A DNA stretch of 36,780 nt, taken from Clostridia bacterium. Its GTDB lineage: Bacteria > Bacillota > Clostridia > Oscillospirales > CAG-272. The notes under the pieces were generated by a model, which was not told the DNA's origin, made no database searches, and saw only the letters and a program-made list of their open reading frames with translations. A program made the translations under genes and the position numbers. Positions 1-5,592 of this stretch are shown here, one piece after another. The stretch's first letter is position 1. The number at the start of each line of letters is the position of its first letter. The stretch is from positions 1-36,780 of the forward strand of contig JAFUKI010000166.1 in NCBI GenBank assembly GCA_017467815.1, in the 5' to 3' direction.

Positions 1-80
1 CCATGCTCTTTTTGGGGATTTTGGCTGTAATCTGGGGCTGTTTCATTCTTCTTTTTTACTTTTCCCACTCTTATTTCCAT
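1..80 (-). CDS. Start of an unrecognised gene, running off the left edge
   Basis: On the minus strand an ATG at 80-78 opens a frame that stays open to the window edge. It begins MEIRVGKVKKKNETAPDY, a lysine-rich hydrophilic start that reads like normal protein. No family can be named from 26 residues. A strong ribosome-site-like run, GGAAAGGAG on the minus strand (103-111), lies about 21 bases upstream, which is too far for ideal use. A nearer ATG with better spacing gives only a 15-codon peptide in another frame. The call is tentative. Confidence 0.33.
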   Translation of the reverse strand, partial: MEIRVGKVKKKNETAPDYSQNPQKEH

Positions 81-92
81 CGTTTCTCATAC

Positions 93-124
93 TAAATTCC
101 ACTCCTTTCCTACTGTGGAATTTA
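93..124. promoter_or_regulatory. 10-bp perfect inverted repeat at the left-edge divergent region
   Basis: TAAATTCCAC at 93-102 is repeated in inverted form at 115-124 with a 12-base centre. On the minus strand the centre carries the purine-rich ribosome-site-like run of the leftmost gene. It could be an operator, or an RNA hairpin exposing that site in its loop. It has no U-tract, so it is not an intrinsic terminator. Confidence 0.45.
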
Positions 125-194
125 CTTTGGGAATTCGCCGCTTATTTTCCTGTTTCCGTCCCCTGCAGATTGGCTGGCGGAGGAACGGGTTTGA

Positions 195-223
195 TGGACA
201 GGGTATACGAAATGGGTTATAAT
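195..223 (+). promoter_or_regulatory. Sigma-A type promoter before the broken lipoprotein
   Basis: TGGACA at 195-200 and a perfect TATAAT at 218-223 are separated by 17 bp. The first plausible start downstream is the ATG at 266, so this promoter once served, or still serves, the damaged lipoprotein reading frame. Confidence 0.7.
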
Positions 224-265
224 AATTCTATAGTTTTGCCGATACCGAAAGGATGGGAAGCCAAG

Positions 266-516
266 ATGAAATTACAGCCCAAACACAAATGTACATGGAT
301 ACTGACGGCAGTTCTGCTGTTCCTGCGCATCTCCTGCGGCAATAACGAGATCTCAGGTGGGATCGAATCGTATATCGGAGAACAATTCTCACCTCCACCA
401 AAACCGAAGCAGTTACCGAAAACACAGTTCACGTCACCGATCTGAGGCGGATGTTCCCCCAAAGTCAGGGGTATATAAGATCCTCCTCTGCGTAATAATA
501 GCACTGCGCAATAGTC
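266..516 (+). pseudogene. Frameshifted lipoprotein remnant
   Basis: A reading frame opens with ATG at 266 behind a purine-rich site. It encodes a basic start, a hydrophobic segment (ILTAVLLFL) and a lipobox-like cysteine (RISCGNN), the signature of an exported lipoprotein. After about 40-50 codons the frame turns into proline-rich nonsense and stops at 445. The neighbouring frame from about 388 reads TSTKTEAVTENTVHVTD, which is typical of the Thr/Glu-rich linker after a lipoprotein cysteine, and runs to a stop near 514. The simplest reading is one frameshift near 380-390 and loss of the main domain. The first 40 or so residues resemble the starts of the two intact lipoproteins elsewhere in the window in style only. 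The parent family cannot be identified. Confidence 0.5.
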
Positions 517-634
517 CGCGCCTGTCCTTCTGTGTTTTCGGCAGAGGTACAAGCGCGGATTTGTTGTTCCTGTTTGTTTTTCCGTTCCGGGGCTTGCCAT
601 CAATGGGGAGAAAAGAGAAAGTATATGTAAGAAC
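517..634. other. Stretch with no convincing gene
   Basis: Between the lipoprotein remnant and the next promoter no frame has a ribosome site and protein-like composition. The only structure is a weak hairpin, CCGCGC at 516-521 with GCGCGG at 553-558. It may be decayed terminator or gene sequence. Confidence 0.5.
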
Positions 635-663
635 TTGACAAACACGTAAAATTGTGTTACCAT
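635..663 (+). promoter_or_regulatory. Promoter of the short-chain dehydrogenase gene
   Basis: A perfect TTGACA at 635-640 and TACCAT at 658-663 are spaced by 17 bp. The start codon follows about 55 bases later, so the leader is short and no other gene intervenes. Confidence 0.7.
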
Positions 664-718
664 GTAGCCATATCAACCGAACACCTATTTTGAATATGAA
701 TATAAAGAGGAACAGATT

Positions 719-1474
719 ATGAAAGTTGCAATTATCACAGGCGCATCTGCCGGGCTCGGTCTGGAATACCTTAAAGCCGCCCCGAAGTATTTCCCGGATG
801 TGGACGAATTCTGGCTGATCGCACGGCGCAGAGAAAAACTGGAAGAAGCGGCAAAAGCGGTGAACAAGCAGTGTCGTATTTTCCCTCTGGATCTGACACA
901 GACGGACAGCTACAAACGGCTGGAAGAAGAACTGAATGCTACTCATCCTGAAGTCACCCTGCTTGTCAACAATTCCGGATGCGGTTTTCTGGGAAATGTG
1001 GGAGAAGGGGAACTGGAAAGACAGCTGCAGATGATTGATCTGAATCTCCGCGGTCTGACTGCCGTTACTCATGTGGTACTTCCCTTTATGCCCCGCGGCG
1101 GACGGATCATCAATGTATCCTCCATCGCGTCCTTCTGTCCCAATGCACGCATGACAGTTTACAGCGCCGGAAAATCCTACGTAACCGCATTTTCCTATGG
1201 TATCGGTGAAGAACTGCGCGCCAGAGGCATCACCGCCACAGCCGTTTGTCCCGGTCCCATGGATACCGATTTCATCTATCTCGGTGAGATCAAGGGCAGA
1301 TCCAAAACCTTCGACGTAATGCCCTACTGCGATCCGGCATCCGTGGTAATCGGCTCCTACAAAGCAGCGCTGGCAGGCAGAGCAAGCTACACCCCCAAGG
1401 CATTCTACAAACTGTACCGTGTACTCGCCAAACTGCTGCCCACCAAACTGGTCATGAAAATGAGCAAAACCTGA
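719..1474 (+). CDS. Short-chain dehydrogenase/reductase (SDR family)
   Basis: This is a 251-residue classical SDR, an NAD(P)-dependent oxidoreductase acting in the cytoplasm; the substrate cannot be told. The cofactor loop TGASAGLG lies at residues 7-14 and the NNSG motif begins at residue 84. The active site has Ser134/135, then Tyr148 and Lys152 in the YSAGK motif, followed by CPGPMDTDF. The length is usual for the family. An AGAGG site at 706-710 sits 8 bases before the ATG, and the gene has its own promoter (635-663). It is probably a single-gene unit, as the next gene converges on it across a hairpin repeat. SDRs with this short TGASAGLG start and a long C-terminal tail are often annotated only as general dehydrogenases. 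Confidence 0.9.
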   Translation: MKVAIITGASAGLGLEYLKAAPKYFPDVDEFWLIARRREKLEEAAKAVNKQCRIFPLDLTQTDSYKRLEEELNATHPEVTLLVNNSGCGFLGNVGEGELERQLQMIDLNLRGLTAVTHVVLPFMPRGGRIINVSSIASFCPNARMTVYSAGKSYVTAFSYGIGEELRARGITATAVCPGPMDTDFIYLGEIKGRSKTFDVMPYCDPASVVIGSYKAALAGRASYTPKAFYKLYRVLAKLLPTKLVMKMSKT

Positions 1475-1587
1475 TCGTTTCTTCGCCTCACCTCAATCAA
1501 GATACCCACCAAATAAAAAAAGACACATCAGCACCATAAAACAAGTCTGAATGTGTCCACATCTCTGTAACCAATCCCCCTCAAAAA

Positions 1588-1665
1588 AGTTTTTTGAAAA
1601 GAAGGAGGGGGTGTCGGGGGAGGAAGAAAGACTTTTTCGCAAAAAGTTTTTCTTCCTCCCCCGAC
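1588..1665 (-). repeat. Dispersed hairpin element, copy 1
   Basis: On the plus strand the head AGTTTTTTGAAAAGA (1588-1602) is followed by a purine run and a 17-bp perfect inverted repeat, 1613-1629 with 1649-1665. Its loop folds further into a 7-bp ACTTTTT/AAAAAGT cap joined by a G.T wobble, giving about 25 bp of helix around a 3-base loop. It lies between two convergent genes, 15 bases beyond the stop codon of the minus-strand export protein. It probably acts as a transcript end for one or both genes. Related copies are at 16369, 16465, 16637 and 31511, and a headless one at 2178. Confidence 0.8.
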
Positions 1666-1680
1666 AAATTCTAATATTCC

Positions 1681-2142
1681 TCAAACCAGCATATCCACGC
1701 CGAAGGAAATGAACGTCATGATTATGCCTGCGGTTGCCACACCTGCCAAAATGATGGGGAATGCATGGCGCAGTTTCAGCTGGAAGATGGATGCTACAAG
1801 AGCGCCCGTCCATGCACCTGTTCCCGGCAGAGGGATTGCTACCAGAACATACAAGCCGAATGCTGCATATTTCTGGATAACGCCGCCTTTGGACAACGCG
1901 CGTTCTTCCATTTTTACAGCCACGTTTCCAAGAAAGCCTTCCCGCTTCTTCATCCAGGCAAAAATCTTTTTGATAAACAGAATAATAAACGGTACCGGTA
2001 CCATGTTGCCGAGTATGCTTACGATCAGCACCGGCAGGTACGGCAGACCCATAGCGACGCCATACGGCACAGCACCGCGCAGTTCGATTACGGGCACCAT
2101 GGACATGAAAAATACAATAAGATAATGGGTAAGCGTTGTCAA
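1681..2142 (-). CDS. Small membrane protein, COG2426 / small multidrug export family
   Basis: This is a 153-residue integral membrane protein with about four hydrophobic segments (roughly 5-22, 33-57, 93-115 and 128-150). The family signature is visible: PVIELRGAVP near residues 17-26 and PLPGTGAWTGA near 104-114. Both are half-helix-like motifs as in DedA-type and related carriers. The family is named small multidrug export protein in Pfam, but I know of no firmly established substrate. The start is TTG at 2142; AGGAGG on the minus strand (2151-2156) stands 8 bases upstream, which decides it. The gene lies downstream of the foldase gene, separated by a hairpin (2178-2208), so it may have its own weak promoter there. 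The length is normal. Confidence 0.85.
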   Translation of the reverse strand: MTTLTHYLIVFFMSMVPVIELRGAVPYGVAMGLPYLPVLIVSILGNMVPVPFIILFIKKIFAWMKKREGFLGNVAVKMEERALSKGGVIQKYAAFGLYVLVAIPLPGTGAWTGALVASIFQLKLRHAFPIILAGVATAGIIMTFISFGVDMLV

Positions 2143-2177
2143 ATTGACAGCCTCCTGTTGTTGTATAGTATAGAGGT

Positions 2178-2208
2178 GGGGAGAAACTTTTTCATAAAGC
2201 TTCTCCCC
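2178..2208 (-). terminator. Hairpin at the 3' end of the foldase gene, related to the repeat family
   Basis: In the minus direction GGGGAGAA pairs with TTCTCCCC, and the loop continues as a G.U pair and a CTTT/AAAG cap, 13 bp in all. It starts 22 bases after the foldase stop codon. The same stem, wobble and CTTT/AAAG plan is seen in hairpin copies 1 and 2. There is no clean U-tract, so termination is inferred from position and structure. Confidence 0.6.
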
Positions 2209-2230
2209 GAAGATTTATAAAACCGGTCTT

Positions 2231-3697
2231 TTATGCATTGATGGAGTAAACTACATCCTGGTTTACTTCAATGCCCTCACCATACATAGCCATCTGTTCG
2301 CTGTACGCTTCTGAACGGAGAGCACTTTCAGCGTCGGTCATCCATACGGGATTGCCTTCTCCGTCATAGTACATGATGTGCCAGCCGTAAGAAGTTTCCA
2401 CCAGACCGTTGTCGCCAACCACTCTTGCTTCGTCGAACAGCCAGTCGTTGAATTCGGTTATCATTTCGCCTTCCGCTACGTTTTCATACACGCCGCCGAC
2501 TTCAACGGAACCGGGGTCTTCGGAATATTCTGTGCAAAGGGTGGTGTAAACATCCATAGCAAAGCCGCTTGCTTCCCATTCAGCGTATACTTCCTTTGCC
2601 TTTGCTTCGGCTTCTGCACCGTAGGTATCGGAAGTCAGCAGGATGTGACGGACGTTACGGGTTGTGCTTTCATCACGGTAGGGAGCCTTGAGCAGGTAGT
2701 ATACATCATAAGAACTGCTGGTTGCGGCGCCTGTAACAGTGGTGTCACCCACTTCAGCAGAGAATGCCCAATCGCTGGCTTCGTTACCGGAAGTTGCGGT
2801 CATACCGGTAAAGTAGCACTGTTCTACCTTAGCGTCTGCTTCTTCCTCGGTCATCAGCAGGTTGGTTACGAAATGATCCTTGAGCGCAGCTCTGAATTCT
2901 TCTTCGGTTTTTGCAGCTGCAATCAGCTCAGCCTGTGCCTTGGCAAGGGCAGCACCTTCGGTAACATTGCCTACAGGATTGCCTTCCTCATCCACTTTCA
3001 GCATATCGCTCTGCTTTACGGTATAGGTGATCACGTCAACACACTGGTAATCTTCTTTGTGTTCTTCGTAATATGCTTCGAGATCCGCATCGGTATAGGA
3101 CAGACCTTCGCTGAACTGGTTGTAATACTTCAGAGCCAGAGTGTTCAGTTCCACACAATCGCGGATATCGTCTTCGTTTACAACAGAACCGAACATATTC
3201 AGAAGATATGCTTCCATGGAGTAGCCGTAGGATTCTGCGGTAGCACGCATGGTTTCCATAGTGGCGTCGATTTCCGCATAATCCGCTTCATCCAGAGTAA
3301 TACCGTTGGCCTTGGCACCTTCGCACATTGCCAGGATCTCCTGTACATAGCTGACGGACATGGATGCGAACTGATCAAACCATGTGTAGCCGCTGGTTTC
3401 GTCAATTACCTGGGACTTCAGTGTATAGTTTGTGTTCAAACCGTACGCAGTGTACTGGGATGCGTTCTGGTTGTAGTTGAGACGGAAGAAATAGTTCATC
3501 ATGGAACCGTTTACGGAGAAGTTTTCCGTAGCCATTGCCACCTGACGACGGGTAATGAAGCCGTTGGTGGACAGAGAGTTGTACACTACCAGACCGATGA
3601 CCAGTACTGCCACCAGAATTACCGATATGGTGATCAGAATGGAATTCCTTTTTTCCTTACGTTTTGCAGCATCGATTGCCGCTGTGTTCTTGCTCAT
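2231..3697 (-). CDS. Membrane-anchored parvulin-type peptidyl-prolyl isomerase (PrsA/SurA-like foldase)
   Basis: This 488-residue protein has a short charged cytoplasmic start, one membrane anchor at about residues 18-40 (ILITISVILVAVLVIGLVV) and a large outside part. The C-terminal third, about 344-470, is a rotamase domain with RHILLTS, the YSEDPGS and GGVYE stretch, and the closing SYGWHIMYY. The middle is a helical SurA/trigger-factor-like chaperone arm. Proteins of this kind help fold secreted proteins at the outer face of the membrane. There is no lipobox, so unlike classical PrsA it stays as an uncleaved anchor. The ATG at 3697 is chosen because AAAGGAG on the minus strand (3706-3712) stands 8 bases before it; the frame stays open upstream but without a ribosome site. 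The next gene upstream is a phosphoesterase on the same strand. Confidence 0.88.
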   Translation of the reverse strand: MSKNTAAIDAAKRKEKRNSILITISVILVAVLVIGLVVYNSLSTNGFITRRQVAMATENFSVNGSMMNYFFRLNYNQNASQYTAYGLNTNYTLKSQVIDETSGYTWFDQFASMSVSYVQEILAMCEGAKANGITLDEADYAEIDATMETMRATAESYGYSMEAYLLNMFGSVVNEDDIRDCVELNTLALKYYNQFSEGLSYTDADLEAYYEEHKEDYQCVDVITYTVKQSDMLKVDEEGNPVGNVTEGAALAKAQAELIAAAKTEEEFRAALKDHFVTNLLMTEEEADAKVEQCYFTGMTATSGNEASDWAFSAEVGDTTVTGAATSSSYDVYYLLKAPYRDESTTRNVRHILLTSDTYGAEAEAKAKEVYAEWEASGFAMDVYTTLCTEYSEDPGSVEVGGVYENVAEGEMITEFNDWLFDEARVVGDNGLVETSYGWHIMYYDGEGNPVWMTDAESALRSEAYSEQMAMYGEGIEVNQDVVYSINA

Positions 3698-3755
3698 TTT
3701 TTTTACTCCTTTCAATTTTTGCTGTCCCGCCGATCCGGTCGGAATTGCAAAATGC

Positions 3756-3774
3756 ACATTATCGCCGATAATGT
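3756..3774. promoter_or_regulatory. 19-bp palindrome before the foldase gene
   Basis: ACATTATC and GATAATGT form a perfect 8-bp inverted repeat around GCC. It lies between the phosphoesterase stop and the foldase start. On the plus strand it is followed by a T-rich run, but no plus-strand gene needs a terminator here. It may be an operator for the foldase gene or a weak end signal for the phosphoesterase transcript. Confidence 0.45.
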
Positions 3775-3846
3775 ATTTTTTTATTTTCGAACCGTACATA
3801 CCCCCGTTCTGCCTTACAAAACGGAAACTGTACTGTATTCTTTACT

Positions 3847-4674
3847 TTATTCGCCGGTTACAATCACTTTCCGGATTTCGCCCATGTAGGTGGGCACCAT
3901 GGTGTACTGTCTCTTGCCCGGTGCAAATTCACCGTCGTTTGACAGATGTACGTGACCTGCGAAGATTGCCATGATATGATTTTCCGGATTCTGCACCAGA
4001 TCCCAGAATCTGCGGTAAGGATGAGAGGTATCCTCAGGTCTGTCGATCAGGAAATAATCACACGCACCGGCTCCCATTTCTTCGCTCCACTTTTCCTTAA
4101 CGGGATCAATGATCGCGTCCGTCATCAGGGGAGCGTGCATGAGAAGCAGGATGGGTTTGTTCTTTGCAATTTGTTCATTCAGGAAGGCAAACTGTTCTTC
4201 GGTATAGTATTTGTCGCTGTTGTCCAGACCGACGATCAGAATCTCTCCGAGATCCCTTGCCCAGAAATCGGGGCAGCCGAACATCATTTCCGCGAATGTC
4301 TGCCTGGCACTTCCCTTGTCCTCAGCACCGGCACATTCGTGATTGCCCATTACATAGAACACTTCTGTTTTTGCTTCTTTCAGGGCTGCACGGATGAACT
4401 GGATCGTGCCTTCCGTGTAGTGATCTCCTATATCCCCGCAAAGAAAGAGTCCGTCAGCCTTGGCTTCATCCGCTGTACGAATCGCATTCAGCAAAGTGCT
4501 TGCCGGAATATTGGATCCTTCGTTTGTGTATTTTTCGGCAGCATATTCTGCTCTTTGTTTTCCGCCTTCCGCATCTGTTTCCAGTGCGATCTCCACATGG
4601 GCATCGGACGTATGAAAAAACGTATACGTACGGGTAAGTCCCGGAATTTTCAGTGTAACGGTCTCCTGATCCAC
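3847..4674 (-). CDS. Calcineurin-like metallophosphoesterase
   Basis: This 275-residue cytoplasmic enzyme has the full set of metal-binding motifs of the calcineurin-like family: HTSDAH near the start, CGDIGD, then VMGNHE, MHAPL and FAGHVHLS near the end. Such enzymes use two metal ions to cleave phosphate esters; the substrate is unknown here. The start is set at GTG 4674, because AGGAGG on the minus strand (4682-4687) is 7 bases upstream. A longer frame from an ATG at 4716 would put the ribosome site inside the gene. A good promoter lies at 4732-4760. There is no signal peptide. The gene may be cotranscribed with the foldase gene, 149 bases downstream, though a palindrome lies between them. 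Confidence 0.87.
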   Translation of the reverse strand: MDQETVTLKIPGLTRTYTFFHTSDAHVEIALETDAEGGKQRAEYAAEKYTNEGSNIPASTLLNAIRTADEAKADGLFLCGDIGDHYTEGTIQFIRAALKEAKTEVFYVMGNHECAGAEDKGSARQTFAEMMFGCPDFWARDLGEILIVGLDNSDKYYTEEQFAFLNEQIAKNKPILLLMHAPLMTDAIIDPVKEKWSEEMGAGACDYFLIDRPEDTSHPYRRFWDLVQNPENHIMAIFAGHVHLSNDGEFAPGKRQYTMVPTYMGEIRKVIVTGE

Positions 4675-4731
4675 CGGAATACCTCCTGTTATTTTTTCAG
4701 ATTCCCGGGACAGCATGATCCCATATTTTTT

Positions 4732-4760
4732 AGTATACCATAATTTGATATAAAATACAA
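4732..4760 (-). promoter_or_regulatory. Promoter of the phosphoesterase gene
   Basis: Read on the minus strand, TTGTAT (4760-4755) and TATACT (4737-4732) are separated by 17 bp. The predicted GTG start is about 58 bases downstream. Confidence 0.7.
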
Positions 4761-4907
4761 GACTTTACAATACTTTTTACAATTTTACCGATGAATCTTC
4801 GTTTCTGAAAACAAAGTTTTTTCTTCCTTGTAGGCGAAATCCCGGTACACGGCCTTTTTTCAGACGAAAATTTGTGAAATTCACAATCAGAAAATTGCAG
4901 AATCTGC

Positions 4908-4936
4908 TTTACAAATCTTTCGTTTTGTGTTATAAT
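4908..4936 (+). promoter_or_regulatory. Promoter of rpsO
   Basis: TTTACA at 4908-4913 and a perfect TATAAT at 4931-4936 are separated by 17 bp. The start codon of rpsO is 137 bases past the -10 box, which leaves a leader of about 130 bases with several inverted repeats. Confidence 0.8.
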
Positions 4937-4942
4937 ATCATT

Positions 4943-5072
4943 TGACAGTGTCCATGCCGCGGCATACGGATAACAGGTTCCGTCAGTTCAACCCAAACTG
5001 CCAAGGAACACTTCACCCGCCGTCTGCTGAGACATAGGATTCTGAATTTTATAAAAGTAAAGGTGAAGAAAC
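4943..5072 (+). promoter_or_regulatory. Structured rpsO leader, candidate S15 autoregulatory RNA
   Basis: The leader holds three pairings that can be read directly. ATGCCGCGGCAT at 4954-4965 is self-complementary. A two-part stem is made by GTTCC (4977-4981) with GGAAC (5005-5009) around CAGTT (4984-4988) with AACTG (4996-5000). CTTCACC (5011-5017) is fully complementary to GGTGAAG (5062-5068), which overlaps the ribosome site of rpsO. S15 is known to repress its own translation through leader structures in several bacteria, with unrelated folds in different groups. That this one works so is inference. Confidence 0.5.
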
Positions 5073-5339
5073 ATGATTACCAAGGAACAGAAGCAGGCTA
5101 TTATCGAAGAGTACAAGGTTCACGAAGGCGACACCGGTTCTCCCGAAGTTCAGATCGCTATCCTGACCTACCGCATCAGCGCTCTTACCGAGCATCTGAA
5201 AGCCAACAAGAAGGACCACCACAGCCGTCGTGGTCTGAACAAGATGGTTGGTCACAGACGTAACCTCCTGGGTTACCTCCAGAAGAACGACATTGAACGC
5301 TACCGTGCTATCGTAGCTAAGCTCGGTCTGAGAAGATAA
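5073..5339 (+). CDS. rpsO: 30S ribosomal protein S15
   Basis: The 88-residue product matches S15 along its whole length, which is usual for the family. It shows the conserved loop [11 protein letters not shown], the rRNA-binding [10 protein letters not shown] stretch and the end [13 protein letters not shown]15 binds helices 20-22 of 16S rRNA early in small-subunit assembly. The ATG at 5073 follows an AAAGGTG ribosome site (5060-5065). The gene has its own promoter and is followed by a strong terminator, then pnp, the common rpsO-pnp order. Expression is probably autoregulated through the leader described at 4943-5072. Confidence 0.98.
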   Translation: MITKEQKQAIIEEYKVHEGDTGSPEVQIAILTYRISALTEHLKANKKDHHSRRGLNKMVGHRRNLLGYLQKNDIERYRAIVAKLGLRR

Positions 5340-5371
5340 GGCTCTTACCACAAACTGTCGGTAATACGAAT

Positions 5372-5412
5372 ACGGGTACTGCGCGATTTCCTATCCGTAG
5401 TACCCGTTTTTC
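5372..5412 (+). terminator. Intrinsic terminator after rpsO
   Basis: ACGGGTACTGCG at 5372-5383 pairs with 5396-5407, 12 bp with one G.T wobble and a 12-base loop. A run of T follows at once. Some read-through into pnp is likely, as no strong pnp promoter was found. Confidence 0.85.
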
Positions 5413-5446
5413 CTTCCGTATCCCACCCCTGGCAGACCACATCGGA

Positions 5447-5545
5447 TTAGCATTTAAACATGCGCCTGACTCATTTTTTGAATCGGTTTGCGGACGTATG
5501 TTTAACTGCTGAGCCTTTTGTGGTCTTTCTGCAGCAAGATGCTGC
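5447..5545 (+). promoter_or_regulatory. pnp leader with a long imperfect hairpin and a short one
   Basis: An 18-base arm at 5447-5464 pairs with 5495-5512, with one mismatch and G.T wobbles only, around a 30-base loop. A second small hairpin, GCAGC (5531-5535) with GCTGC (5541-5545), follows. In Escherichia coli, PNPase represses its own mRNA after RNase III cuts a long leader stem; a similar role here is inference. A weak promoter candidate, TTGAAT (5478-5483), 17 bp, TTTAAC, overlaps the hairpin. Confidence 0.45.
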
Positions 5546-5592
5546 CCGTATGTTCAACATTATTTTAAAAGAAAGAAAGGCAGATTTAAGGT

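Noticed and set aside
3..95. Plus-strand frame MLFLGILAVIWGCFILL at the left edge, like a membrane helix
   Set aside because: It could be the tail of a membrane protein, but the hydrophilic minus-strand frame over the same bases looks more like a gene start. Neither can be settled without the left flank.
2378..3889. Plus-strand open frame opposite the parvulin foldase gene
   Set aside because: Its Cys/Phe/His-rich translation is a shadow of the minus-strand gene and has no ribosome site.
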